From: Vulcaniibacterium gelatinicum
GTDB lineage: Bacteria; Pseudomonadota; Gammaproteobacteria; Xanthomonadales; Xanthomonadaceae
Direction: 5' to 3'
DNA: 64,000 nucleotides
NCBI RefSeq assembly: GCF_008033445.1
Contig: NZ_VNKO01000008.1
Location: 51,950-115,949 of the forward strand
Shown here: positions 1 through 9,857 of the stretch, in pieces
Position numbering within the stretch: position 1 is the first letter of the stretch
How the letters are laid out: each line of letters begins with the position of its first letter
The notes under the pieces: generated by a model
Database searches by the model: none
What the model was told of the DNA's origin: nothing
What the model saw: only the letters and a program-made list of their open reading frames with translations
Translations under genes and position numbers: made by a program

Positions 1-125
1 CCAGTCACTGACCCCCCCACATTGAGCTCCTCCCGCTTGCCGTGGGCAGGGTGCCGCCGCGTTCGACGTGGGGGTTCATCGCTCCGGCGGGGGCGCCGGT
101 ATGCCTGGGGTGGGGGTCGCGTCAA

Positions 126-172
126 GCCGGCCATGAATGGCCGGCGCGCGAGTCAGGGCAGGAAGCCCTGAC
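126..172. repeat. paired palindromes (REP-like element)
   Basis: Two adjacent hairpins are visible. The first pairs GCCGGCCAT (126-134) with ATGGCCGGC (137-145). The second pairs GTCAGGGC (152-159) with GCCCTGAC (165-172). There is no T-run, so this is not a standard terminator. The twin-hairpin layout resembles repetitive extragenic elements of xanthomonads. Membership of a repeat family is inferred, because only one copy is in the window. The rest of 1-225 shows no gene. Confidence 0.5.
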
Positions 173-227
173 CGAGCGTAACATCCAGCCCGGACCGCCC
201 CCTTCGCCACCCCTGGGTGTGGATAAC

Positions 228-256
228 TTGCCCGCCCCGCCCCCGCCCGGCATAAT
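228..256 (+). promoter_or_regulatory. sigma70-type promoter for rpmB-rpmG
   Basis: A TTGCCC hexamer (228-233) is separated by 17 bp from CATAAT (251-256). Transcription would start near 263, leaving a leader of about 157 bases before rpmB. The leader is GC-rich and shows no obvious ORF. Confidence 0.6.
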
Positions 257-419
257 GCGCGGCTCGCTGCGTCCTGGCCCCCCGGGCCCGGACCGGGCCG
301 GAAGCACGGTTCCGCCCCCGTCCGCGCAGCGCGGTTTCCTCCCGCATCGTGCGCCACCCCGGGTGGCGGGGCCGCCGTCTCCCTGGCCAAGGGGGATCCC
401 AAGACACCACGAGGTGCGT

Positions 420-656
420 ATGTCCCGCGTCTGCCAAGTCACCGGCAAGCGCGTGCAGACCGGCAACAACGTCTCGCACGCCAACAACAAGACCCGCCGC
501 CGTTTCCTCCCGAACCTGCACGAGCGCAAGTTCTGGGTCGCCAGCGAGAACCGCTGGGTGAAGCTGCGCGTTTCCACCGCTGCCCTGCGCACCATTGACA
601 AGAACGGCATTGACGCCGTGCTCGCCGACCTGCGCAAGCGCGGCGAGAAGATCTGA
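420..656 (+). CDS. rpmB: 50S ribosomal protein L28
   Basis: This encodes a 78-residue basic protein matching bL28 of the large ribosomal subunit. It opens [11 protein letters not shown] and contains the typical [14 protein letters not shown] segment, then the [11 protein letters not shown] region. The start at 420 follows a GAGG ribosome-binding site (about 410). Longer upstream readings in this frame are out-of-gene extension. It is followed after 15 bases by rpmG, the usual rpmB-rpmG pair, driven by the promoter at 228-256. Length and sequence are as expected for the family. Confidence 0.98.
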   Translation: MSRVCQVTGKRVQTGNNVSHANNKTRRRFLPNLHERKFWVASENRWVKLRVSTAALRTIDKNGIDAVLADLRKRGEKI

Positions 657-671
657 GGGAGGACCTGAGCC

Positions 672-836
672 ATGGCATCCAAGCGCGACAAGATCCGGCT
701 GATCTCCTCCGCGGGCACCGGCCACTTCTACACCACCGACAAGAACAAGAAGAACACGCCGAACAAGATGGAGATCAAGAAGTACGATCCCGTCGTCCGC
801 AAGCACGTCGTCTACAAGGAAGGCAAGATCAAGTGA
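672..836 (+). CDS. rpmG: 50S ribosomal protein L33
   Basis: This 54-residue protein matches bL33 ([20 protein letters not shown], then a [18 protein letters not shown] ending). It lacks the paired cysteines of the zinc-binding L33 form, so it is the zinc-independent type. A GGAGG sequence (about 658-662) precedes the ATG. It lies directly behind rpmB in one transcript and is closed by the hairpin terminator at 889-919. Confidence 0.97.
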   Translation: MASKRDKIRLISSAGTGHFYTTDKNKKNTPNKMEIKKYDPVVRKHVVYKEGKIK

Positions 837-888
837 CCCGCGCGCAGCGCGGGGCATCCCGGCGCAAGCCGGGATCCGAGCCTCCTCC

Positions 889-919
889 GAAGCCCGCCGC
901 CCGGCGGGCTTCGCTTTTT
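889..919 (+). terminator. Rho-independent terminator after rpmG
   Basis: A 10-bp stem GAAGCCCGCC / GGCGGGCTTC (889-898 and 903-912) with a 4-base loop is followed by GCTTTTT (913-919). It ends the rpmB-rpmG transcript. The 920-1018 stretch after it holds no gene. It contains CAGTCTGTTGAAAC, which resembles some IS termini, but this alone is not enough to call an element. Confidence 0.85.
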
Positions 920-1018
920 CCGGAAGCAAGACCTCCAGCAGTCTGTTGAAACACGCCCTTCCGGGGCGGTTCACGGGGACATTGGGCGTGGAATCTTGTA
1001 AACGAATGCCGTACGAGT

Positions 1019-2062
1019 TCACTCTGCCAACCGCCACGCAATCGTTTCCTCGGCGCGCAGCGGCACGCCGGCTTCCTTTCCGAAACGCAGCTCCCCGGGC
1101 ACGGTCCAGTCCTGGCGCTCCAGTGTGATGCGCCCCGTATTGCGCGGCAGCCCATAGAAATCGGGGCCGTGGAAACTGGCGAACGCCTCCAGCCGGTCGA
1201 GTGCGCCAGCCTGCTCGAAGGCCTCTGCATACAGTTCGATGGCGGCGTGCGCGGTGTAGATGCCGGCGCAACCGCAGGCCGACTCCTTGGCGCGGCGCGG
1301 GTGTGGCGCGCTGTCGGTGCCGAGGAAGAATTTCGGGTTGCCGCTGGTGGCGGCGGCAATCAGCGCCTGGCGGTGCGGCTCGCGCTTCAATACCGGCAGG
1401 CAGTAGGCGTGCGGGCGGATGCCGCCGGCGAACATCGCGTTGCGATTCAACAATAAATGGTGCGCGGTGATGGTGGCGGCCACGTTGGGGCCGGCCCGCT
1501 CGACGAACGCGACCGCCTCGCGCGTGGTGATGTGCTCGAGCACCACCTTGAGGCGCGGAAAACGCTCGACGATGCGCTGCAGATGTCGCTCGATGAACAC
1601 CGCCTCGCGGTCGAACACGTCGATCTCGGGATCGGTCACCTCGCCATGCAGCAGCAGCGGCAGGCCGGTCTCCTCCATGGCCGCGAACACCGCGTCGCAG
1701 CGCTCGAAATCGGTGACGCCAAATGAAGAGTTGGTTGTTGCGCCAACGAGAAAGGCTTCACCCACCGCGTGCACGAAACCGCTCGCCCTGGCCCGCAGGA
1801 TCTCTTCAGGCGTGGTGTGGTCGGTGAGATAGAGCGTCATCAACGGCTCGAAGGCCATGCCCGCCGGCAGCGCTGCCAGGATGCGCGCGCGGTAGGCACG
1901 GGCATCAATCACCGTGCGCACGGGTGGATCGAGATTGGGCATGACCATGGCGCGCGCGAACCGCCGCGCGGTGTCGGGCAGGACCGCGGCCAGTGCATCA
2001 CCGTCGCGCAGGTGCAGGTGCCAGTCGTCGGGGCGGGTGAGGGTCAGGCGTGCTGTGGCCAT
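1019..2062 (-). CDS. pyrC: dihydroorotase, probably inactive
   Basis: This is a class II dihydroorotase by length (347 residues) and motifs. The pathway step is cyclisation of carbamoyl-aspartate in pyrimidine synthesis. Metal ligands are present: HLHLRDG near residue 16, [16 protein letters not shown] and LGTDSAPH. The stretch before ATTNS, where E. coli PyrC has KLYPA with the carboxylated lysine, instead reads VGEAFLVG (1744-1766, about residues 99-106), with no lysine nearby. A pair of compensating frameshifts would explain this. The protein should lack the bridging metal ligand. It lies 10 bases behind the DUF6671-like gene as the last gene of the minus-strand series. A functional copy elsewhere is likely. 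Confidence 0.85.
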   Translation of the reverse strand: MATARLTLTRPDDWHLHLRDGDALAAVLPDTARRFARAMVMPNLDPPVRTVIDARAYRARILAALPAGMAFEPLMTLYLTDHTTPEEILRARASGFVHAVGEAFLVGATTNSSFGVTDFERCDAVFAAMEETGLPLLLHGEVTDPEIDVFDREAVFIERHLQRIVERFPRLKVVLEHITTREAVAFVERAGPNVAATITAHHLLLNRNAMFAGGIRPHAYCLPVLKREPHRQALIAAATSGNPKFFLGTDSAPHPRRAKESACGCAGIYTAHAAIELYAEAFEQAGALDRLEAFASFHGPDFYGLPRNTGRITLERQDWTVPGELRFGKEAGVPLRAEETIAWRLAE

Positions 2063-2072
2063 CGATTCGATC

Positions 2073-2921
2073 TCATGGATTGCAGTAATCGCAGCGCTCC
2101 GGATCGGCGTACTGCGGCTCGGGGCGCTCGCGCGTTTCGCGATGTACGCACTTCAGGCAGCCGTACACCTCGGCGCGGGTCTCGCGGGTCGGGGCGCCGC
2201 AGTCGCCGCAAGGCAAGCCCGCGACGCGCTCGACGATCCAGAACCCCGGCGTGCCGCAAGCCGGACAGGGCGAGCCGAGCTTGGCGGCCAGGTCCTCGGC
2301 CGCAAGCCGGATCATCTCCATGCGCGTGGGGTTGGCGTGGGCACGCAGGTCGGTCTCCAGGAACACCTGGCCGCTCGCCGATTGCGCCTGCGCCCAGGCG
2401 AACGTGGCTTTAAGCTCCTCCCAGGCGGCGATCCCCTTGCGCAGGCGCGGATCGTTCTCGCCCTCGGGGCGCACGACCAGATGGTGCGCGGGAAACGCCG
2501 CCTGCCGGGCGAAGGTCTCGGCCGCCGTCCAGTCGCCGGTCAGAAGATGCGCGTGCATCGCCTTGCCCTGTGCGACGCCGACGATCTCGAGTCCCTGCTC
2601 GTCGTCGATGAAGATGAGGAACTCCACGTTCCAGGGGAACATCCCCACCATCGGGTCCGGCCCGAACGAGCCCTCGCTGGCGAGCCCGAGCGAAAGTCCG
2701 GAAAGCTCCATGCCGAGGCGCGCCTTCTTGCGCGCGGCCTCGAGCTGCTTGCCGGCGCGCGGGATCTCGCGGGTGAAGGTACCGAGGAGATCGGTGTCGT
2801 AGCCGCCGACCCGTTCCACCTGGCAGCCGAGCGCTGTGTCGAGCACCGAGGCAATCACGCGCTCCTTGCCGTGCTGGGTGAGCAGGGCGATGCGTGCTCC
2901 GGCGTAGACAGTGCGGGTCAT
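2073..2921 (-). CDS. DUF6671-like protein with zinc ribbon
   Basis: This 282-residue protein of unknown function opens [20 protein letters not shown] and carries a conserved block around [14 protein letters not shown] recall this pattern from DUF6671, but the assignment is from memory. The C-terminus has a zinc-ribbon-like set: [19 protein letters not shown] and a final CDYCNP. The start at 2921 is chosen because it overlaps the stop of the exchanger gene as ATGA (2918-2921), which implies coupled translation. Readings further upstream run antisense or out of frame through the exchanger gene. There is no signal peptide, so it is probably cytosolic. Confidence 0.75.
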   Translation of the reverse strand: MTRTVYAGARIALLTQHGKERVIASVLDTALGCQVERVGGYDTDLLGTFTREIPRAGKQLEAARKKARLGMELSGLSLGLASEGSFGPDPMVGMFPWNVEFLIFIDDEQGLEIVGVAQGKAMHAHLLTGDWTAAETFARQAAFPAHHLVVRPEGENDPRLRKGIAAWEELKATFAWAQAQSASGQVFLETDLRAHANPTRMEMIRLAAEDLAAKLGSPCPACGTPGFWIVERVAGLPCGDCGAPTRETRAEVYGCLKCVHRETRERPEPQYADPERCDYCNP

Positions 2922-4012
2922 GGTGCCGCAGAGGTCGGCAGCGTCCGATGGCGCACCAGCAGCACGATCAGCGTGACGGCTGTGAGCGGCAGCACGAAGC
3001 CCAGCATGGTGGCGCTGTACGCCGGCAGTGCCGTGTGCTGCGTGGCCGCAAGAATCAGGTACGTCACATAGACGGCGTAATAGCTGAAGAACAGCGCCCC
3101 CTCCCAGCGCGCGATTCGGTGGCCGGTGGTGAAGATCGGCAGGCATGCGAGCGCCGCCGCGATCATCACCGGCAGGTCGAAGCGGACCAGCGCGGTAGCC
3201 ACGTCGAGCCCGCCAGGCGTGACCAAGGCGGCGATGCCCGCGATCGCCAGAAGATTGAACAGGCTACTCCCGATCACGTTGCCCACGGCGATGTCGCGCT
3301 CGCCGCGCAGCGCGGCCACCACGGAAGTGGCCAGCTCGGGCAGGCTGGTGCCGGCAGCGACAATGGTCAGGCCGATGACGATCTCGCTGACCCCGAGGGC
3401 ATGCGCGATCGCAACCGCGCTGTCGACCAGCCAGGTGGCACCGAGCACGAGCAGCGCCAGGCCTGCAGCGATGAAGACGATCTGGATCGGCAAGCGGTCG
3501 ATCCATGCGCTCGCGCCGCCGTCGAACTCCTGCGCATATTCAGCTTGTACGTCCGGGCTTTCCAGACGACTCTGGCGAATGGCAAAGACCGTATAGGCCA
3601 CGATGCCGGCCGTGAGCAGCAGGCCATCGAACAGGCCGATGCGGCCATCGAGCGCCATGACCCAAAACAGCACCGACACGCCGATCATCAGCGGCACGTC
3701 GAGGCGGACGAGCTGCTGCTTGACCACCAGCGGCGCGATGAGCGCAGAAAGCCCGAGCACCACCAGTACGTTGAAGATGTTGCTGCCGACGATGTTGCCG
3801 ACGGCGATGTCCGCCTGTCCCGAAAGACCGGACTGAACGCTGACCGCCAGCTCCGGCGAACTGGTGCTGAAGGCGACCACGGTGAGTCCGATCACCAGCG
3901 GCGAAATCCCGCAACGGGCCGCGAGGCGCGCGGCGCCGCGCACCAGCAACTCGGCGCCGGCTGCAAGCAGCGCCAAGCCCAGCACCAGAAAAACAACAGC
4001 CGGAAGCGTCAT
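2918..4012 (-). CDS. Na+/Ca2+ exchanger, CaCA family (YrbG/CaxA type)
   Basis: This 364-residue inner-membrane antiporter has about ten hydrophobic segments and both alpha-repeats of the CaCA family: GLTVVAFSTSSPELAVSV near residue 45 and GLTIVAAGTSLPELATSV near residue 245. These form the ion-binding sites. The family exchanges Na+ (sometimes with K+) for Ca2+. Start 4012 (ATG, GAGG about 13 bases upstream) is preferred over an in-frame TTG at 4042. It is translationally coupled to the next gene and sits with a P-type ATPase and a Na+-dependent bicarbonate carrier, so a Na+/Ca2+ economy theme is plausible. Confidence 0.88.
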   Translation of the reverse strand: MTLPAVVFLVLGLALLAAGAELLVRGAARLAARCGISPLVIGLTVVAFSTSSPELAVSVQSGLSGQADIAVGNIVGSNIFNVLVVLGLSALIAPLVVKQQLVRLDVPLMIGVSVLFWVMALDGRIGLFDGLLLTAGIVAYTVFAIRQSRLESPDVQAEYAQEFDGGASAWIDRLPIQIVFIAAGLALLVLGATWLVDSAVAIAHALGVSEIVIGLTIVAAGTSLPELATSVVAALRGERDIAVGNVIGSSLFNLLAIAGIAALVTPGGLDVATALVRFDLPVMIAAALACLPIFTTGHRIARWEGALFFSYYAVYVTYLILAATQHTALPAYSATMLGFVLPLTAVTLIVLLVRHRTLPTSAAP

Positions 4013-4079
4013 GAAATCAAAAGCCTCAAAAAGTCTGACCAAAAGATGCGCGCACTGTGGGGAAAATCCGCATCGCCGA

Positions 4080-5054
4080 TCACCGCCCGCGCACCATGGC
4101 CATGACCCGGTCCATGTCGAGCGTGCCCGCCTGCTGCCGGATCTGCGGCAGGTACTGCGCCTGCATCTGCTTGGCGGGGCCGAGCAGGTTCTGGAAGCTG
4201 TCGCGCAGCACCTGCGTACTCATCACCCGGCCGCCGGCGTAATAACGCTTGGCCAGTTGGCCAAGCGCGTAGGTGGTGGCGAAGGAGAAGGCCATGCCGG
4301 TGGCGGCGCTGCCGATATTGCCGAAGGTCTTGCCCGCCGCCTTGCCGAGCAGCCCGCCCAGCAGCTTGCGGCCGAACTGTTCGAGGTATTGCGAGGTAAG
4401 GCCGACCCCGGCGGCGGCGATGAATTCCTTGATGTGGCCCTGGTCGAGCTGGACGCCGTGGGCGCGGCCGATGCCGTAGACCATCTTGATCTGCAGCGGG
4501 ATGATGGCCATCGATGCCCAGGACTGCGGCAGCAGTTCCAGCGCGCCGTTCATCAGGGCGTAGTTGAGGATGGACTTGTCCAGCTCCGCCTCGGATACGT
4601 TCGGCTGCGCCGCCACCACCGGCCCAGGCGCGGCGGCAACCGCGCCTGCCGCCACGGCGGGTGCGGCGGCCTCGCCGAGCTCGACGATGACGTCGGCCTC
4701 ACGCTCGAAGGCTTCGGCTTGCCCGGCATCGAGCTTGAGCAAGGCCTTCAGCTCGGTCAGGAAGCGCTGCTCGGCCTCGCTTTGGCGACCGTCGGCGTCG
4801 CACACGCACACCGCCATTTCATACGCCAGCTGGCGCTCGCCGGGTTCAACCAGCGCGGCGGCGGCCGCTTCCAGGGTGACGCGCTTGAGCAGCACGTCCT
4901 GATAGAGGCGCGCGAGATCGGGCGCACCCGCTTCGCTACCCAGGGACTCGGCGATGCGACGAACTTCCTCGCGCTCGCGGTCGTGCTTGGCGCCATCGGC
5001 GAAGGCGGCAAGCAGGGCGATGGCGAGGGTGGATTTCTGCTGTTCGGGATTCAT
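4080..5054 (-). CDS. TerB-like plus DUF697 (YcjF-like) protein
   Basis: This 324-residue protein has two parts. The N-terminal part (about 1-120) is an acidic helical TerB/DjlA-like domain (IALLAAFADGAKHDREREEV, then a second VCVCDADGRQSEAE turn). An alanine-rich linker follows. The C-terminal part (about 155-270) matches DUF697: IIPLQIKMVYGIGRAHG, then amphipathic glycine-rich segments that probably associate with membrane. Start 5054 is supported by GGGAGA eight bases upstream. An ATG at 5069 is the alternative. It lies 67 bases upstream of the exchanger gene on the same strand. The function is unknown. Confidence 0.7.
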   Translation of the reverse strand: MNPEQQKSTLAIALLAAFADGAKHDREREEVRRIAESLGSEAGAPDLARLYQDVLLKRVTLEAAAAALVEPGERQLAYEMAVCVCDADGRQSEAEQRFLTELKALLKLDAGQAEAFEREADVIVELGEAAAPAVAAGAVAAAPGPVVAAQPNVSEAELDKSILNYALMNGALELLPQSWASMAIIPLQIKMVYGIGRAHGVQLDQGHIKEFIAAAGVGLTSQYLEQFGRKLLGGLLGKAAGKTFGNIGSAATGMAFSFATTYALGQLAKRYYAGGRVMSTQVLRDSFQNLLGPAKQMQAQYLPQIRQQAGTLDMDRVMAMVRGR

Positions 5055-5156
5055 TGCGGGTTCTCCCATTTTATCTGGAATTCAATTTCCCCCGACCCGG
5101 ATTTCAAAGCGTTCGCCCCGTTCGAGCGCGTCGGCCAGGCGCGCCCGTGCTTGATT

Positions 5157-7958
5157 TCAGCCACGATTTCGCCACCACTTCTCGAGACCGATCACCGGCA
5201 GGATGAGGGCGCCGACAACGATGCTCAAAAGCACGTCGCCGGCGGAGAGGGGCGCGGACGCGAAGATCGCGTGCATGAACGGGGCGTAGATGAACAGCGC
5301 CTGCAGCACGAGGATCGCCGCGATCCCGACGAACACGCTCTGGTTGCTGAACACCCCGATCTTCAGCATCGAGTCACGCAGCGAGCGGCAGTTGAGCAGG
5401 TAGAAGATCTGGAACATGATCACGGTGGTGACGGCCATCGTCTGCGCCTTGGACAGCGCTGCGGATCCGCTGTCTCCCGCCGCTCGGAACTCGTAGAGGA
5501 AGAGCCCGATCGCCCCGGCGGTCATCAGGATCGCCACCACGAAAGTGCGCATGACGATGAACCTGCTCAGCACCGGTGCGCCCGGGTCGCGGGGCGGGCG
5601 GTTCATCACGTCCGGCTCCTTTGCCTCGAACGCCAATGGCAGCGCCAGCGTCACTGCCGCGACCAGGTTGATCCACAGCAGTTGCGCCGGCGCTATGGGC
5701 AGCAGGAGCTCGCGCACCGTCTGCGTGACGCCGCCGATGACGTGCGTGACCTCGGCGAACGGGAAGAACGCCACGGCCCACACCAGGATCAGCGCCAGCC
5801 CGAGGTTGGTCGGCAGCACGAAGGCGAGCGCCTTGATGAGGTTGTCGTAGACGCGCCGCCCTTCCTCGACCGCAGCGGCGATGGAAGCGAAGTTGTCGTC
5901 GGCAAGCACAATCCCCGCCGCCTCCTTGGCGACGCTGGTCCCGGTGATCCCCATCGCCACACCGATATTCGCCTGCTTGAGCGCGGGCGCATCGTTGACG
6001 CCGTCGCCGGTCATCGCGACCACTTCGTTGCGGCCCTGCAGGGCACGCACCAGGGTGAGCTTGTGCTCCGGCGCGAAGCGCGCAAAGACGTTGCACGCGT
6101 GCGCCGCCTCGCGCAGCTCGGAAGCCGACATCTGCGCGAACTCGGTCCCGGCGATCGCTCTGGGCGCCGCGGGATCCTTGGGGAGGATGTTGAGCTGAGC
6201 CGCGATCGCCTGCGCCGTGGCCTGGTGGTCGCCGGTGATCATCTTCACGTTGATCCCGGCCTGATGACAGAGCTCGATCGCCGCGATCACCTCGGGGCGC
6301 GGCGGGTCTATCATGCCCTGGAGCCCGAGCAGCGTGAACCCGGCCTGCGTATCGCTCATCTGGATGCTGGTCTGGCCGGGCGCGGACCTGGCGGCGAACG
6401 CCAAAACCCGCATCCCCCGGGCGGCCAGCGCTTCGACCTCGCGCAGCACAAGCGCTGCATCGAGCGTGCCGCCACCCGGCGTCGAGGTGCAGCGCCTGAG
6501 CACCGCCTCCGGCGCACCCTTGAGCAGGATGCGTCCGCCGTCCTGCGCGTGGAGCGTGGCCATGAACTGGTTCTCGGACTCGAACGGAATCGCGTCCAGG
6601 CGCTTGTGTTGCGCCCGCGCTTTCTCCACGTCCAGCCCGACCTTTTCCGCGGCGACAACGAGCGCGCCCTCCGTCGGATCGCCATGAATCTTCCACTGCC
6701 CCTCCTCGTTCACGAGCGAGGCGTCGTTGCACAGTACCCCGGCAAGCAGCAGATCGGTCAGGTCCGCGGGCGCCGTCCTGACGAGCATTCCCTCGCGCTG
6801 CAGTTCCCCCCTGGGCGCGTAGCCGACACCCGACACGGCAAAGGCGCCGGAGGCGGGCGTCCAGATCTCCTGCACGGTCATCTCGTTGCGGGTGAGCGTG
6901 CCGGTCTTGTCAGAGCAGATGACGGTAGTGGAGCCGAGGGTCTCGACGGCGGGGAGCTTGCGCACCACGGCACGGCGCGCCGCCATGCGCTGCACGCCGA
7001 TCGCCAGCGCGATGGTGACGATCGCCGGCAGCCCCTCGGGGATGGCGCCCACCGCCAGCGCGATGGCGAAGATGACCGTCTCGCGCAGGGCCGGGATCCA
7101 TTCGACCCCGGTCTCGGCCATGGTTCGCCAGGTTCCGAGTACGAGCACCGCCAGCGCGATGACGACGATCGCGATGGTGATGTACCAGCCGATTTTCGTG
7201 AGGGCCTCGGTGAGCGGCGTCCGCAGTTCGGTCGTTTCCCTGAGCATGGTGGAGATGCGGCCGAGCTCGGTCCTGGCGCCGGTCTCGACCACCACCGCGG
7301 TCCCCGTCCCATGGGTGACCAGCGTCCCGCCGAAAACCATGCAAGTCCGGTCGCCGATGCCCGCGGCGGGCGCCACGGGCGCGAGCCGCTTCTCCGTCGG
7401 CACCGACTCGCCGGTGAGCGCGGCCTCCTCGACCTGGAGGCTGCGCAGCTGGATCAGGCGCATGTCCGCGGGCACCTTGTCCCCGCTGGCGAGCAGGACC
7501 ACGTCGCCGGGCACGAGATCCGCCGTCGCCAGAGTGAGCTTGCGGCCCTCGCGCAAGACCGAGACATTCTCCGGCACCATGCGCGTGAGGGCCTCGATCG
7601 CCTTGCCGGCCTTGAACTCCTGCACGAAGCCGATGATCGTGTTGAGCACCACCACCGCCAGGATCACCAGCCCGTTCTTGACCCCGCCGGTGGGGTCGAC
7701 GGCCATCGCCACCAGCGCCGACACGACCAACACCCAGATGAAGGGGTTGTTGATCTGCCGCCAGATCAGGTCGAGGGCGGTGTCCCCTTTTCCGCGGGGA
7801 ATGACATTGGGCCCGTGGATCTTCAGACGCTGCGCGGCTTCCGCGTCGGTGAGGCCATCCGGACGCGTCTCCATACGGGCGATCGTCTCGTCCACGCGCA
7901 GTGCGTGCCACGGTTGCCGATCCGGCATGCCCGCGGCGCCGCTGGAATCACCATTCAT
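5157..7958 (-). CDS. cation-transporting P-type ATPase (P2 type)
   Basis: This 933-residue P2-type ATPase resembles the PacL/SERCA/Na,K-ATPase group. It has an N-terminal cation ATPase domain, [10 protein letters not shown] in the actuator domain, PEGLPA in the fourth membrane helix, the phosphorylation motif [11 protein letters not shown] (Asp), and [13 protein letters not shown] in the hinge. In the sixth helix the sequence is [14 protein letters not shown], whereas Ca2+ pumps have NLVTDGLPA. The Asp ligand is missing, so the ion cannot be named. Start 7958 is preferred because GGAGG lies about 14 bases upstream; 7928 is the alternative. It follows the sbtA/PII-like genes on the same strand after 114 bases. 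Confidence 0.9.
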   Translation of the reverse strand: MNGDSSGAAGMPDRQPWHALRVDETIARMETRPDGLTDAEAAQRLKIHGPNVIPRGKGDTALDLIWRQINNPFIWVLVVSALVAMAVDPTGGVKNGLVILAVVVLNTIIGFVQEFKAGKAIEALTRMVPENVSVLREGRKLTLATADLVPGDVVLLASGDKVPADMRLIQLRSLQVEEAALTGESVPTEKRLAPVAPAAGIGDRTCMVFGGTLVTHGTGTAVVVETGARTELGRISTMLRETTELRTPLTEALTKIGWYITIAIVVIALAVLVLGTWRTMAETGVEWIPALRETVIFAIALAVGAIPEGLPAIVTIALAIGVQRMAARRAVVRKLPAVETLGSTTVICSDKTGTLTRNEMTVQEIWTPASGAFAVSGVGYAPRGELQREGMLVRTAPADLTDLLLAGVLCNDASLVNEEGQWKIHGDPTEGALVVAAEKVGLDVEKARAQHKRLDAIPFESENQFMATLHAQDGGRILLKGAPEAVLRRCTSTPGGGTLDAALVLREVEALAARGMRVLAFAARSAPGQTSIQMSDTQAGFTLLGLQGMIDPPRPEVIAAIELCHQAGINVKMITGDHQATAQAIAAQLNILPKDPAAPRAIAGTEFAQMSASELREAAHACNVFARFAPEHKLTLVRALQGRNEVVAMTGDGVNDAPALKQANIGVAMGITGTSVAKEAAGIVLADDNFASIAAAVEEGRRVYDNLIKALAFVLPTNLGLALILVWAVAFFPFAEVTHVIGGVTQTVRELLLPIAPAQLLWINLVAAVTLALPLAFEAKEPDVMNRPPRDPGAPVLSRFIVMRTFVVAILMTAGAIGLFLYEFRAAGDSGSAALSKAQTMAVTTVIMFQIFYLLNCRSLRDSMLKIGVFSNQSVFVGIAAILVLQALFIYAPFMHAIFASAPLSAGDVLLSIVVGALILPVIGLEKWWRNRG

Positions 7959-8072
7959 GGCAGACGGAACCGACCTCCGGCCGTTGCTGCTGCGCTTGAT
8001 GCAGTCCAAAAGCATCCAGGAACTCAACCCCATCTTGGCCCGGAATGCTCAGGCATTACCTTCTTCTTGCCA

Positions 8073-8375
8073 TCAGAACTTCTCCGGCCGCAGCACCGCG
8101 ACGTCGGACACGAACAGGATCATGGCGTAGTTCTCGTAGTAGCAGGCCTGCAGATGTGCGACGATGGCCTCGACGGTCGCCGCATCGCATACGACCTCGA
8201 TGCGGATGTTGCTGCTTTCGTCCCAGGCGGCGTTGCGTGTCCCCCGGCTGCCCTTGCCGCGGGCGTCGGTAATGGTGTAGCCCCGGCCTCCGAGGTGTTC
8301 GAGGTCCTTGATCAAGACACTCTCCAGGGCGGCCTCGGTGATGATGGTCAGCAGTTTGCGCATCGAACCGTTCAT
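8073..8375 (-). CDS. PII-like signalling protein beside SbtA (SbtB-like)
   Basis: This 100-residue protein has the ferredoxin-like PII pattern ([20 protein letters not shown]). Its T-loop-like stretch is [18 protein letters not shown] followed by NIRIEVVCD, as in SbtB proteins that bind adenine nucleotides and block bicarbonate uptake. It lacks the Tyr-uridylylation region of GlnB/GlnK. The C-terminus has no CGPxGC-type redox motif. GGAGG lies eight bases before the start, and the start is four bases after the sbtA stop, so the two are co-translated. The likely role is regulation of the SbtA carrier in response to nucleotide state, inferred from cyanobacterial pairs. Confidence 0.82.
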   Translation of the reverse strand: MNGSMRKLLTIITEAALESVLIKDLEHLGGRGYTITDARGKGSRGTRNAAWDESSNIRIEVVCDAATVEAIVAHLQACYYENYAMILFVSDVAVLRPEKF

Positions 8376-8379
8376 GGAC

Positions 8380-9336
8380 CTAGCCTCCGGTCAGGGCGAA
8401 TGCTTGCATCGCCATGGCGTGATAGAGCGGGATGCCGACCAGGACGTTGAACGGGAAAGTGACGCCCAGGGAAGCGGCAAACGACAGCGTCGGGTTGGCC
8501 TCTGGCACCGAAATGCGCATGGCGGCGGGCACGGCGATGTAGGACGCACTCGCTGCCAAGATGGCCAACATGGCCGTGCCCCCCAGCGACAGTCCGAGTC
8601 CGTAACCCAGCGCGATGCCCACCACGGAGGAGAACAGCGGCATGCCGATGCCGAACAGCACGAGGAACAGGCCGTACCGCCGCAGGCTGCCGAACTGGGC
8701 GGCCGTGATCAGCCCCATTTCCAGGAGGAACAGGGCAAGGATTCCCTTGAACAGATCGAAGAAGAGCGGCTTGACCGAAGTCAGCCCCTCTGGGCCGGCG
8801 GCCCAGCCGATCAGCAGCCCGCCGACAAGCAGCACGATGCCCTTGCCCAGAAACACCTCGTGCGCGACCGTGCCGATCCGCATGCCGCGGGAGAATCCGC
8901 GAGCCAGCAGGATCCCCACCAGGATGGCCGGGATCTCCAGCACGGCGAGCAGGAACGGCATGTGCGACTCGAAGTCGATCTGCCGGCTGGCGAAATAGCT
9001 GGTGGCGACGGCATAGGTGCCGACGCTCACCGATCCATAGTGGGCGGCAACGGATGCCGCGTCCGCACGGGGTAAACGCCCCATGAACCGCAGCACCGGA
9101 AAGGCGACCAGCGGCAACAGTACGCCCATCGCCATGACCGCGAGGGCTTGCAGCGCGAGGTCACCGAAGGGTTGCTTGGCGAGTTCGATGCCGCCCTTGA
9201 GGCCGATGGAGAGCAGCAGCAGCATGCTCACCAGTTCATAGACGGCCGCGGGCAGGCGCAGCTCCGAGCGCAGCAGGCCAGCGGCCAAGCCGAGCAGGAA
9301 GAACAGCAGGACGGGGTCAATGGCGCTCAAGATCAT
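8380..9336 (-). CDS. sbtA: sodium-dependent bicarbonate transporter
   Basis: This 318-residue protein of the SbtA (DUF897) family has about ten membrane helices and almost no loops. It starts ILSAIDPVLLFFLLGLAAG. A GSVSVGTYAVA stretch near residue 95 and GGTAMLAILAASASYIAVP near residue 275 fit the two inverted repeats that bind Na+ and HCO3-. The start overlaps the stop of the upstream unknown gene as ATGA (9333-9336). The PII-like gene follows at once. In cyanobacteria SbtA imports bicarbonate at the plasma membrane. Here no carbon-fixation gene is visible, so the role may be anaplerotic or pH/Na+ related. Confidence 0.9.
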   Translation of the reverse strand: MILSAIDPVLLFFLLGLAAGLLRSELRLPAAVYELVSMLLLLSIGLKGGIELAKQPFGDLALQALAVMAMGVLLPLVAFPVLRFMGRLPRADAASVAAHYGSVSVGTYAVATSYFASRQIDFESHMPFLLAVLEIPAILVGILLARGFSRGMRIGTVAHEVFLGKGIVLLVGGLLIGWAAGPEGLTSVKPLFFDLFKGILALFLLEMGLITAAQFGSLRRYGLFLVLFGIGMPLFSSVVGIALGYGLGLSLGGTAMLAILAASASYIAVPAAMRISVPEANPTLSFAASLGVTFPFNVLVGIPLYHAMAMQAFALTGG

Positions 9337-9857
9337 CTTCCTTTGTCGTGTGGCTGCGCCGACGGCAGGACCAGGCTGCCGCTGGCGTCCTGGTAGATCG
9401 CCGGCAGCACGAGTCCGGGGTAGCGTGCTTCGAGCATCTGCAGCTCGGCGCTCACGCTGGAATTCGGCGCAGCGCCCGCGAAGACCGGGATGAAGCGTGC
9501 GGCGAGCGTGGCCGTGTCTTCATGGCCGAAGCACGCCAGCAACGCCGCCACCAGATCGACGCGGGAGACGGTGCTTGCCGCCGCCTCGAGCCAGCACAGC
9601 ATCCAGATCCCGTTGATCCCCGTTGCCTCGAGGATACGGACGGTTCGCCGCGCGCCGGCCGCATCGGGCAGACCCAGCGCGCACGGCAAGTTCGCTACGC
9701 CTTCTTCGTCGATCCAGATGCCCTTCAGAGCTTCAAAGTCGCTGACGGGCGAATGGCGGCGCTGGATCGTCAGGTAAGCGACCAACTCTTCGCTGGCACG
9801 CTCCAGATCCCCATTACTGCGCACCAGCAAGAAGGCGCTTCTGGACTCGGTCGGCAT
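9333..9857 (-). CDS. unknown protein, first gene of the sbtA operon
   Basis: This 174-residue soluble protein (MPTESRSAFLLVRSNGDLER) is not one I recognise. There is no signal peptide or membrane helix. It has a mixed alpha/beta pattern with a central WIDEEG segment and a helical ATINGIWMLCWLEAA-like region. The start at 9857 follows AGGGG nine bases upstream. Longer readings extend into the divergent regulator's promoter and are rejected. It overlaps sbtA by four bases, so it is probably a partner or regulator of bicarbonate uptake. This rests on context only. Confidence 0.65.
   Translation of the reverse strand: MPTESRSAFLLVRSNGDLERASEELVAYLTIQRRHSPVSDFEALKGIWIDEEGVANLPCALGLPDAAGARRTVRILEATGINGIWMLCWLEAAASTVSRVDLVAALLACFGHEDTATLAARFIPVFAGAAPNSSVSAELQMLEARYPGLVLPAIYQDASGSLVLPSAQPHDKGR

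Noticed and set aside
930..990. IS-like terminus (CAGTCTGTTGAAAC) after rpmG
   Set aside because: It does not match the IS end at 11942 or 63874, and no inverted partner was found in the window.
3864..8450. Very long plus-strand frame (about 1528 codons)
   Set aside because: It is antisense to the exchanger, TerB/DUF697 and ATPase genes, which have family motifs. Long open antisense frames are expected at this GC content.
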